A stretch of DNA of 64,000 nt from Bathymodiolus brooksi (Eukaryota; Mollusca; Bivalvia; Mytilida; Modiolidae): positions 33,701,103 to 33,765,102 of the forward strand of contig OY804575.1 of assembly GCA_963680875.1 (NCBI GenBank), in the 5' to 3' direction. The position numbers were made by a program, and so were the translations under genes. The notes under the pieces are model-generated. The model was given only the letters and a program-made list of their open reading frames with translations, was not told the origin of the DNA and made no database searches. Of the stretch, positions 46,908-58,200 are shown piece after piece. The stretch's first letter is position 1. Every line of letters begins with the position of its first letter.

Positions 46908-49239
46908 GTAAGTAAAATAGATATTAGTATAATATTACTGTATTAAGACATTTGTGATATTGTTAAAATTATGTATAAAAGTGAATGTGAAACAAACCGG
47001 ATACAATACAAGGACACGAGCAATAATCAAAACGTAACCAGTGGACGGCACGAGTTCAACTAAATTTGAAGTAGCAAAGGTAATAAATGACTGTGATCAT
47101 TTTGTCAAGAGTGTCATCGGAAATAAGTATATATTGTTGCTAAGTTACCATGGTTATTTGGAAATAAGAAACATACTCTACTGCTTAATACAATTGTTCT
47201 GTAGTTTCCGTGTAAATAAAAACAGCCTTGTCATTATTTGTTGCCAATGAGTTTATATATACAAGAAGAACGATGAATTATGAATAGTCCAAATGTCCTA
47301 TTTTTGCATTCTACTTGACTTGTTATCTATATAAATCCTTGTCATGGTTAAATCTGTAAACAGAGTACATTTATGAATATTTTATATATAGCTCTTAGTG
47401 AAAAGTATTTACTATGTTGCATCTAGATATCAACGTTTTTTTAATGAATATATGATTTATGGGATGTGGAAATGGTAATCATCGTTTGCAAACAATAGTT
47501 ATAGCTCATGTGCATCAATCATTGTATTTGAATTAATGTTTTATCATTGCAGTTTTTTACGGTGGTTGATTAAGGCCATGGTAGAAAAAAATAGTATCTT
47601 GTTTCCTCAATATAATATCTTGTTCCCGCAAGAAAGATCGTTTGTTCCCACAACATACTATCTTGTTCCCATAACATATTATATTATTCCCTTAAGATAT
47701 TATTTTGTTCCCACAAGAAAGATATTTTGTTCACTCAATATAACATTTTGTTCCCACAACATATCATCTTGAACCGCATCGGCGGTGTAATGGTTAACAT
47801 GCTCGCCTCGAGTGCGGTAGATCGTGGGCTCGAGCACCGATGGGGTCAAACCAGACTATAAAATTGGTATCTGTTGCTTCCCCGCTAAGCACGCAGCATT
47901 AAGGAGAAAGAGCAAAGACTCGTTGGCTCGGAATCAGAATAATGTGTCCAAGTGGAGCGACTTGTCTACCCGCGGACTGTTGTTTCAGTAAGCTAACACT
48001 ATAAAAGTTCAACTCAGCGTGTTGATCTAGTACAAAGCGGTCCTCATCATCATCTCATTGAAAAATTAACTTGTTCTCGCCAAGAGAGAGAGAGAGAGAG
48101 CGAGAGAGATAGAGGGTTGCTTTTCCATCATTGCATATTATAAATGTCCCTTTTATGTTTATGTATGTTCTACCGTTGAGGGTTGAGATCTCACAAAACT
48201 TGTTCAACCCAGCCAAACATTCGTGTAGATGTCCAGTCAGGAGCCACATCGACACCAAGTGAATCACAATTGCAACTTTGAACAACAGCAGCAATACTCT
48301 ATTAATTTATCAATAAAATGTATTAATTTGAAATTCGGTATATTGATATTGATATTCTGCACCAATTTGAGTTCTGTTGTGCCAAATTTTAAAACAAGGA
48401 TTCCATGGGCAGTACAAAAATAAAGAATAATTTATTGACTAAATATTGTGTATTTTACTAACAAGCCTTATTTTTTTTAAATCGCAAAAATTCACCTGAC
48501 AATGCAGACAGGTTCCATTTGCCTTTGAACCCACTTCAAGTCTCGCCTCAAATTTTACTATTACAACAAGAGCCTTTATCACTTACCTGGACCATGATTC
48601 TTAGACTGTCCCATAGACCCGTATATTATACTATGTTCACTGCTTGTTGCCATCTTGGATTGGAACCTGACTTGCCGGACACAAAGGGGATTATCCAAGG
48701 ACTATTGTGACCAAGTTTGGTTCGAATTGACCCAGTAGTTTCTGCGGAGAAGATCTTTGAATGTATTTCCCATAATGTCCAATGTTAAACTATGTTCCCC
48801 GCTGGTGGCCATCTTGGATCAGAGAAGAAGGTTTTTGAATGAAAAGTTAACGATGGACGGACGGATAAACAGACGATGGACACCAATATAATATATTGAG
48901 GGAACAAGATAATATATTGTGGGAACAAAATATCTTTCTTGTGGGAACAAACTAACAAGTTGTGGGAACAAGATATTATATTGAGGCAACAAAATATTTT
49001 TTCTCTCGCATGGCCTTAATCAGCCACTGTAGTTTTTGTCCAAAACCACATTTGTGTTTTTTAGGAAAATTTCTTGTTCAGCAAATACATCAGTTAGTAT
49101 TGGACATTCATATGCGTGTGTGCCGTCATCAATGAAGATTTATAACATTTGGTTTTACTGTAAAAACTTGGGACGGAAGATCCAGAAGTATAAACTGAAA
49201 CTGCCTCAACATTGTGAATGTAAACGGTATAATTGCTAA
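46242..49239 (+). CDS. Gene for WQ-repeat protein with cystine-knot-like C-terminus (last two exons only)
   Basis: Exons 46242-46907 and 49065-49239 join in phase 2 and encode about 280 residues ending in a stop. Order: an internal duplication (EISHEEFIDLTKKHG / EISEDEFNALANKHG); an acidic region with five W-centred repeats (DWQNIPIGE, EWQTLKTVD, SWQNVPVVE, EWQNVQTGD, EWLTISE) about 20-30 residues apart; then a cysteine-rich tail with CWVLPYFKNKYFSYVKCP, a central Cys pair and a final CECKRYNC. The V/I-x-F-x-C ... C-x-C ending is reminiscent of CTCK/cystine-knot growth factors or antagonists, which would make it secreted. The 5' exon(s) with any signal peptide are missing. Family name not recognised. 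Confidence 0.65.
47560..49029. mobile_element. 1.47-kb fold-back DNA element, TA target duplication
   Basis: Ends are CGGTGGTTGATTAAGGCCAT (left) and the complement ATGGCCTTAATCAGCCACTG (right), TA on both flanks. CAGTGG termini and a TA duplication fit Tc1/mariner-type mobilisation. Both arms carry subterminal repeats (TTGTTCCCACAAGAAAGATA on the left, its complement on the right). The interior holds a SINE (47775-48110) and a copy of a bivalve repeat with GACGGACGGATAAACAG near 48850. No transposase seen. Sits in the last intron of the W-repeat gene. Confidence 0.85.
47775..48110 (+). repeat. tRNA-derived SINE ending in (AG)n, inside the fold-back element
   Basis: Head GGTGTAATGGTTAACATGCT, B box GATCGTGGGCTCGAGCACCG, then GGGGTCAAACCAGACTATAA and the tail TTAACTTGTTCTCGCCAAG, followed by an AG microsatellite at about 48081-48112. 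Confidence 0.75.
49065..49239 (+). CDS. Terminal exon: cysteine-rich C-terminus
   Basis: Acceptor TTTGTGTTTTTTAG; reads KISCSANTSVSIGHSYACVP, then IWFYCKNLGRK and PQHCECKRYNC with stop TAA at 49237. AATAAA-like signals follow at about 49329 and 49366. Phase matches the donor at 46907. Confidence 0.8.
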
Positions 49240-49658
49240 CAGTCATATAGTTGATAGAACTTGTATATAACACGAGACTATATAAAGCAGGGTTATCTTA
49301 ATGTTTATTCTTTCTGACTATTGTTGCAAATAAAATACCTTAATAATGTTCTGTAATCAATTTTAAATAAAGCTGATAATATTAAAGAAGGCATTTTGCA
49401 ATGATTCAATGAAGATGTTTATTTCTGCTTCATAGTTGTTTTTTTGTTTGTTTGCTTGATGATTGAGTCTCTCTATAATTAAACATGGTAACGAAACTTG
49501 TTTATTTAAGAGTGACCAACTACCTTTACCCCCCCAATTATCAATTATATCTCAACTAAAAAAAATCCCTCATGTATACCAGGCAGTGGAAACGTTTGTA
49601 ACCGATTGATGTGTTAATTTAGGTTTATTTCAACATATACATGTACATCAAGTCACTG
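49240..49658. other. 3' flank of the W-repeat gene
   Basis: Contains two AATAAA signals (about 49329 and 49366), consistent with transcript end, then AT-rich sequence without a recognised feature. Confidence 0.5.
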
Positions 49659-50100
49659 TAAAACTTTCGAAGTGATGACTTCAACTTAACCACTCGGAAC
49701 CCTAGCTTGCTTCATTAACTTCCTTGTGAGCAGCAACCCTCTATCAATGAAATCATGATAGGAACCACAAGTTCTGGAATATCGGATCAACTGAGATATA
49801 TATACTCCATATGCAGGTTCTGCTGAAATGTTGCTTCATGTAAATGGAAAGTTCACAATGGAAAAATTGAAATAATTTCTTCTGTCGTAAAGTATCGCTT
49901 TTTACTGCCCCTCACTGTCCATTTCAAAGTGTAGGCCAAGGTATGAAGCAGACATATCTGTATCTGTGGTATCCTTCATTTCAAGATCAATGGGATAGAT
50001 GTGATCAACAAAATCACCAAACCTAGAATTATTTATTGAAAGGACATCATCTATATAGAAGAATGTGAAATTAAAGGATCAGGCTAGCTTTTTTTCATAT
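49659..50100 (-). pseudogene. Second decayed copy of the reverse transcriptase, minus strand
   Basis: The plus strand reads as the complement of the RT C-terminal part at 42960-43400: CGAAGTGATGACTTCAACTT, GATATATATACTCCATATGC and AGGACATCATCTATATAG (complement of the YIDDV region) recur with changes and small indels. 5'-truncated. Confidence 0.75.
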
Positions 50101-50159
50101 TTCTGTAATCAGCAAAAATGTAAATTTGATGAACAAATCCTGAATATGTGTTGAAGAGG

Positions 50160-50420
50160 TCCTAATAATGTCATTACAGTTAAAATTTGAGCTGGTTCTG
50201 GCTTCAAACAAGGCTGCTTTGGCCCATTTAAGAATTTTCTATTTGTAGTAATGAAGGACATCTTGGATGGAGTTCGGACATATCAGATACAATTCGTAAT
50301 GGTAACCATTCAAGGGCCATTCCTGCCAAGTTTGGTTCATATTAGCACTGTGGTTTCAGAGGAGTTCTAAATGTGAAATGTTAACGGACAACACCTGATA
50401 ACAAAGGCTCACTTGGACTT
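50160..50420 (+). repeat. Dispersed bivalve-type repeat
   Basis: Contains GGCCATTCCTGCCAAGTTTG, GTGGTTTCAGAGGAG and ends AAGGCTCACTTGGACTTGGCC, matching in layout the copy at about 48690-48880. From memory, elements ending AAAGCTCACTTGGC are abundant in mussels. Confidence 0.55.
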
Positions 50421-50951
50421 GGCCATGTTTAGTTATAAAAGAGAGTCCAGAAAGAGATCTGCTTTAATGGGGTACAAATTCAGATAGCTAACAAAAATAA
50501 ATCTAAAACATTTTATTTCAAAATGCATAGTACTTCCCTGATGTAAAGCAGTATAAACCTAGTGATAAAAATCATTGCATATATAATACACAACACAGTC
50601 TGCATTCATACCATTTTCCTCTCTCTCACTCAAAAGTCAATAAGAGGGATTTTCTCAAATGATAGTAGTTAAATATATTTCTTGGTAAAATGTTCAAGAA
50701 GAGATGTTTTATTTTTGCGTAGAAATTGTGTTAAAAAAAGTTCAGTAAGTCAACTCTTTAATAAAAAACTGTGCATTATAATTTCGATCAAATTGTAATT
50801 TTTTTTAACTTAATAAAACTTACTTAGCTCTAAGAAAACATGATATACTAAAAACAGGACAAATATGTAAACAAATATTACTGTATTCGATATTTGACCA
50901 ATTAACATAAATTGCAACTTTTCATCAACTCAACTAAGATCACTTTTTCAC

Positions 50952-51240
50952 ACTAACAAATGAGTGTAGACACTATAATTACTTTGTCACTAAAACATTG
51001 ACTACAAATGAGTGTGGACACTATAATTACTTTGTCACTAAAACATTGACTACAAATGAGTGTGGACACTATAATTACTTTGTCACTAAAACATTGACTA
51101 CAAATGAGTGTAGACACTATAATTACTTTGTCACTAAAACATTGACTACAAATGAGTGTAGACACTATAATTACTTTGTCACTAAAACATTGACTACAAA
51201 TGAGTGTGGACATTATAATTACTTTGTCACTAAAACATTG
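50952..51240 (+). repeat. 48-bp tandem repeat, 6 copies
   Basis: Unit ACTACAAATGAGTGTGGACA continuing CTATAATTACTTTGTCACTAAAACATTG; five 48-bp copies after a slightly longer first copy, nearly identical. Multiple-of-3 period creates short repetitive ORFs on both strands that are not genes. Confidence 0.95.
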
Positions 51241-51794
51241 ACTATTATAAAAGGGAGAGAAACTTTATAGCATATAAAAGCCATGGTCCAGTGAAAGACA
51301 ATGGCTGACAAACTTTACTAATACATGGTTGGAACTAATTGGAAATTTTACAAAAAGGAATGTGTTTGGATATTTCTCTTAAAAAATGTTTCATTTGTTA
51401 CAAAAATACATTCAATACTATCTGGTCAACAACTGTCTACTTGTAGAAAAGTAACTCTGTAGAGGAATATGCATCATTTCCACAATATAGGCGTAATTCT
51501 TTTCTGAAAAAAAAAAAAGAAGAAGAGAAATGAGGCATAAAGAATTTTAGAGCTATCAGAACCACATTTATATTTGAAATGATCATATTGAGCATATGCT
51601 ATACATGTATATTGTTTGTTCATCTTCGTAATTAGTGTAATACAACATAGAACATAGTTAATTGTACATTTCTTTGAGGTTTGTAAATACATACTCTGAA
51701 GTCTGTACAGTCAACATAAAGATCATTATCCTGAAAAACAATCTGTTTCAACCTTTGACCACACAAAAAGAATTATATACTAAATATTACTGCA

Positions 51795-51960
51795 ACTTGG
51801 TTACGGAATGTTTGTGTCACAGATCACCATAGAAATATACCTTTTTTCATGACTCCCAATACTGTTCTTCTTTCCTTGTTCACAAAATTATCAATAAATA
51901 TGACTTATCAGCAGATTTTTAACAGGTGTGTTACCACTAGTTTCCAGTATTTATTTTTAC
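51795..51960 (+). repeat. 3'-end fragment of the reverse-transcriptase element
   Basis: GGTTACGGAATGTTTGTGTC, ACAGATCACCATAGAAATAT and TTACCACTAGTTTCC align with the end of the RT relic and its downstream region (43430-43560). Confidence 0.6.
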
Positions 51961-52196
51961 ATTAATCTTTTTTTCAATTACTTGAAAGAAAAAATCATTT
52001 TCATACTGACTTCAAAAATTGTAAATCATGTCACAACAAATCATTTTTTCAAAGACGTTTTTACTGTAACAAAGAAGTAGACTTTTGCAACCAAGAAAAG
52101 TCAAATGATGCTGACATTATGAGTGATATGTTTAACCTTCAAAACTTGCTAACACAGGTCTGACAATGAATTATATTAGAAGAATTTGTTTATTAC

Positions 52197-52293
52197 CATT
52201 TTCTGTATTAACTATTCCATGTCTAATTAGGAAATCTAGAACAATTAACGCTGAGTTAGGTTTAAACTCATCTGTCACCATAGCTTCCATCAC
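52197..52293 (-). CDS. Nudix gene exon 7 (last secure exon)
   Basis: Acceptor GGTATTTTGACAG, donor AAATG|GTAATA; encodes VMEAMVTDEFKPNSALIVLD and FLIRHGIVNTEN. The family usually continues 10-25 residues. A candidate terminal exon starts at 51730 (reading DNDLYVDCTDFRV), but in the phase fixed by this donor it would stop after one codon, so the end is left open. Confidence 0.8.
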
Positions 52294-55200
52294 CTGTCAA
52301 AATACCAAAAAAAAGTTTTAACAAATTTACAAAGTGTTTTTAAACATTGCAATTTAGGTGCAATCAATCCTTAAATACAGAAATACTGAACAAACATATT
52401 GTACAACAGTCTTTGTGCTAAAGAACATATACCATTACAAAACTAGTCCATCTATATATAATTCCTGCAATGACATTGAGATGAATAACAAGAATAAAAG
52501 GATTATATTCTTTTTACTTTTGAGTATCAGATAGATGTTCTTTCATGTTATCTTAATCTCTTAAACCTGATAAATTGTCAGTCTAGTGGTTCCAGACTAG
52601 AAAGATTTTTCTATATTACAATTCATTTCATTCAATATCAACAACAATGGACGTCACACAGAACAGCCTGACACATTATGTGGAAACTCTTTTTAGGATA
52701 ATTCATGAATTTTTCCGTTAATTTCAAATGGTCAAGCAGTTTCATGCAGTTTTTTTTCCATCCAGCATCCAATCAGAAAAAGTTTTACCTCAAAGCAATC
52801 AAGGATGCTATGCTTTCATTTAGTACTTCAGTTCCAATAATCAAATAGTACTTATAGACAAGATTCCCCCTAACAATTTGTTAGCCAACCTATATATGTT
52901 CCATGTAATAGTACTTATAGACAAGATTCCCCCTAACAATTTGTTAGCCAACCTATGTATGTTCCATGTAATAGTACTTATAGACAAGATTCCCCCTAAC
53001 AATTTGTTAGCCAACTTATATATATGTTCCATGTAGGGTAGACATGTAGTCAACTTACTGGTAGCAACATAAAGAAAACAATATCATTACAACCCAGTTT
53101 CATTCCAAACCACCCAGTAGTTTCAAACATTATCTTCTGGTGTGATCTTACCTGTTCCATGTTCATTAGTTCAAATGTACCAACTTCTCCATCAGAATTT
53201 ACAGGTATGTAATCAGAGGGTAATTCTAGATCATACACAAACTCACATTCTGGAAATACTCCTCTTTTGTCTTCAAATATATAACTAAAAAATCCAAATA
53301 AAATATTGTGTAAAAAAGAGCTCCCCAGAATAGAAACCAATTGTTTTATTATGTATATCTAATTTATTTGTGTAAGTTTCAGTTTTTATGTAAAGTTATT
53401 TTATTGGTGTTTAATGTCACTTCCAATAATAGTTCAGATATATCATGGCGATCAGTTTTATTGGTGGAAAACAGGAGTACCTGATGAAAATTCACTGAAA
53501 AACTTTATCTCATAAAGTTGCATTGAGTAAAAAAATAAATTCATGAGAAAATAACTTTCCCACAAAAATTGACAGACAGATTTTTTACCATGATGACCGT
53601 TAATTCAGTCTTTATAAGACTAATATTTAGAAAGTCACCTAACACATCCTACTCCTTTTAGTTTATCTGTCAGATGTGTCGGTACTGATGCCTCTTCTTC
53701 ACATTCTTTTACAGCACACGTCCTGACCCCTAAACCTGAAGCTAATCCACCAGCACACTGTAATCAAAATATTAGAAAAATAATCAAGAAATTAACTTAT
53801 CTTAAATTATTGATAATTACCGTAATAATAATAATAGGTGGCAGAACAACAAGGATTGAGGTTTTCACTTTCAGTTTCCTACTTTCATTTTCATGATCTT
53901 TTCAATATTTGCTACAGAAATCTTTAAAGGTTTTTAAGCCACATTTGGATAATATTACCGAAATAGTAAGTGATAATATACCACATCTATAGTTTGATTA
54001 TACTTCCTGGCACGGAAAGGAGGCAAAAATATTTTAAGATAAGAATATATTTTGCATGTTCGCTGGAAATGAAAAGTACATGGTAAGCAACGAATGTATC
54101 GTCACAGTATGTGTTTTCGTGCGTCATCTGTTTTCGTTTTATCCATTTTATTTTGATTTCCACAGCGCACGCATTATTTTTGACGTGTCTTCCGGTTTCT
54201 ATTTATGGAACATAAACAAGACTACAGCGTGACATCTGTAAAAGATGTTAAAGTTTGCTTTTAAAGACGTAAGTACCAAGAACAGTGAACCTACCTACTG
54301 AACCATACTTTTTGTAATGCTAAAAATTTACTTCATTTATAAAGTAGCTGGAAAAAAATCTAGAAGGGCTATATAAAATTTAACTATGTCATCTGCCTTT
54401 CAGACACTGGCTCTTCCTGTCATGTACATGTAACTGTCATGGGGTCACTGATCGTACTTGTAAACAAAAGAGCTGACTGAAATGTGCCTGTTTCTTATAT
54501 AAAATACATGTCACTTTGCAGTGCATTGTGGTTTCAGCACTAAAAAAAACATCAAAAGTAAACACAATTTTGAAAGTGGTCATTTTCAAACATTCTGTTA
54601 TTTTATTTAGATGTAGTATGATTTGGTAGATGGCCAGAACCATGAAATTTTAAAACCAGCCATTTCCGGATTATATATTCGTTTCCATCCCGTATATCGG
54701 CCTTGTTTTTACTTCACACGAAAACAGATGACGCCATTTTATGACAACAAAAGTTGCCAGATAATCGAGAGTATATTAAAATACAAGAATGGCTTTAAAA
54801 ACAATCTTATGTACAAAGAAATATTTAACTAGCCATTCTTTGAAAATTCCAATCGTCATATGAATGAAGGGTTAACACTGTTAATCGCTATATCTGAAAA
54901 TCGATAATAGCACGAAAACCGATAACACGATGCTACAATGACTTTAAAACATTTATATTATCAGTCTCACTCAAATTTATTGAATAACGCGATAATTAAT
55001 GCCTTTTTCATTAGATTTTACAGCTGTACAAAAATAATCACATGTGAGTTTTATTTATTACTACTGTATAATTTTAATTTTTTACATTTTCAAAAGAAGT
55101 CTTAATTTCTTTAACATATTCAAATATCATGAATTTATATTTACTTAACAAAGACTAATTTTTTTTTTGATTTACACTTTTCACAATAATGCAACGTGTA

Positions 55201-58200
55201 TAGTGCAAATTGACAATTTTTTTTTATCTATTTACAACTTCTGAAATAAATACCCATTGAAAAGTTTTATTCAGTTCAGAAATTTATACTGTATGTTATT
55301 ATTTATTTTTTTTTAAATTAGGATGACTCAAAGAAGGAAGCAACACACTAAAAAGCTTTAATATGATAATTTAAGTGATGGGTTTAATTCAATTGATAGC
55401 TTGAAAATTTTGGAAAGATTACTGTAAGATGTGTGTTATAATGTTCAATGAAGCAAAATGTTCTCCTTTTTTAAATAATGATCACAGCAAAAGTCAAAAT
55501 TGCAAAAAATCACCAAAAAAACTCCTTTTTGTTGTATGCATTAAAATTTATTAAGAATTGATCAATGTTACCAACATAGGACCAATACAGATACATCAGT
55601 ATATTAACTCTGATATGATGAAGGTAAAAATTGTCACAACTTATTAGTTTTAACAATTTATTAACAAATATAACTGAATGACTTTATCACAACAAACTGT
55701 AGTAATAACTGCACAACAAGTATTTTTTTTAATTTGTTCTATTAAAGGGAAACAACTTTGAAGAAAATAAAATTGTCAAAACAGAGTAGGATCATTATTT
55801 TATTATTTAAAGTGAAGAAATTTTGAAATATATGCACTACAAAGATATAGAATTACATGCCATAATTTGGATACTCGACAATAAAATTGGATTAACTCAA
55901 TCATTAAAAATGAAAATAGTCTACGTTTTGTATATTGGAATTTTAATTAAAGCTTAGAAGGAATATTTAGTTGGTTATTAAAAGATCAAGATATAGATAC
56001 ACAATAATACATCCATCAAATTGATAGGCATATAAAACATATTTATTTAATATCTTCTGGATTCAAAAACATTTAACAAATGTATTACATATTATGATAT
56101 AATAACCATGTTGTCTAACATATTATGATATAATAACCATGTTGTCTAACATATTATGATATAATAACCATGTTGTCTAACATATTATGATATAATAACC
56201 ATGTTGTCTAACATATTATGATATAATAATCATGTTGTCTAACATATTATGATATAATAACCATGTTGTCTAACATATTATGATATAATAACCATGTTGT
56301 TTAACATATTATGATATAATAACCATGTTGTCTAACATATTATGATATAATAACCATGTTGTCTAACATATTATGATATAATAACCATGTTGTCTAACAT
56401 ATTATGATATAATAACCATGTTGTCTAACATATTATGATATAATAACCATGTTGTCTAACATATTTGGGTATGTCTGTTTAGTAGGAGATCTCCTGGCTA
56501 TCCACATCATAAGCTGATTATCTTTGTACGTATAACCATTAATATGTACACCATAACTGATGGCTCCAAACAAGGCTGAAAAAACACATTCAAACTTAAA
56601 GTATACATTTTGTTTCAGATAATTATACAAGCTTAAATTATTTTTTTTGTATTAATATGCCCTAGTTTTGTGGAATTTCGTTTTGTCGGAAACCAAGAAA
56701 AATATGCTTTTAGATATTGAAAGGTTATACTTTACTGAACATTATTTTGTAGAATTTCTCCCAGGAGATACCTAGGATATAAAAAGGGAATTTGTTTCTC
56801 TTCTGCAGGGAACAACCTCTGCTGATTATGTGGGACGAAACAAAATAATAGCTGGCCTAAGGATGGGAGATACATAAGTACCTCTTGTTTTGAGAAAGCC
56901 ATGCTTCATACATGCAAAACACAACTTGCAGTAATTCTTAATGAGCACAGTGTCACCTTATTACCTGCACGATATATTTCTTGTAAAATTATATAGAATT
57001 TCTTCATATTTCTGTCTAAATCAAATTGAAAGTGCAATGAATTCATTATATATTTTATATTTTTAGCTTAATAATATTGTAAAATAAATCTGCATATTTT
57101 TTTAATAGAATCATTCGAAAAGGGGATAACTAGGGTACTTTTTAAGTAAATATTGGAGTTTCCTAATGGGAGGCAACTCTTACCACAATTTAAACATGCT
57201 AAAGACAGAGAGAATTTGTGCTTATTTCATGCTATCATATTTTCTAATGCAATACATTTTATTTTCTACATAAACATAACAGTATCTGTTCAAATGAATT
57301 TCAAATCCAAAGCTGATACATAAGGTTTTGTTCCCTGTAGTACCCATAAAACTGATTTCAGATTTTACAGCAGATTAAATTTAAACACTTGATTGACAAA
57401 TATGCATTTCAAATATTCAGGTTACATCTAAATCTCACTACATTTTTTGTCACATTTTGTAAAATTAAAAGAATTTTGACATTAAAAAAATATATAATAT
57501 GATAATTTGAGACCTATTAATGAATCAAAAATAATGAGTACAAAAAAATAACATTGCATGACATCTCATGCATAAAAATGCACTCATTTATTTCTTTAAT
57601 TTTAAAGAAAGCCAACTAAACTTTGATGATATCCTGTATTATCTAATATTTTATACATTTTCCTTTGAAATTAACGAAAGTCGCCTGTCTGATACAAGAT
57701 GTTGTATCACCACACTGTGGTGATAAAAGAATGGTGCGACGCTGCACAAGACGTTCTCTGCCGAACTACTTTGACATGATGTCATACCATTGGAATGTGA
57801 GACAAAACACAGTAACCTGACGTTGCTGAATGAACGGGAAAAAAAACGTGACGTCATATACAAAATGTAGTCTCCCTCAGTGTATTGTACACATTTTAAT
57901 TCAACCCTTGCTATTTGTTTAAAATTCGTTATGTTAGATAAACTTATTACATACATAGTGTGGTGGTACAAGACTTTGTATCAGGTCTTGTCTGTTGCGT
58001 GAACTAACCGCATCACAACTCGTCGCATTTGCGACTCGTAGTGATACTGGTTCACACAACAGACTCGACCTGATACAAAGTCTTGTACCACCACACTATG
58101 TATGTAATGGGTATTTATATCAGTATTAAAACAGATATCATGCTTACAATTAATATGTATAAAACCAGTTCATAGACAATTAAAAATTCACTTCCATCCT

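Noticed and set aside
50953..51270. ORFs with repeated STLICSQCFSDKVIIV or TTNECGHYNYFVTKTL
   Set aside because: Artefact of the 48-bp repeat; both strands open.
51474..51730. Candidate last Nudix exon beginning at 51730 (minus)
   Set aside because: The acceptor is good and one frame resembles the family's tail, but the frame imposed by the donor at 52197 meets a stop after one codon; left open.
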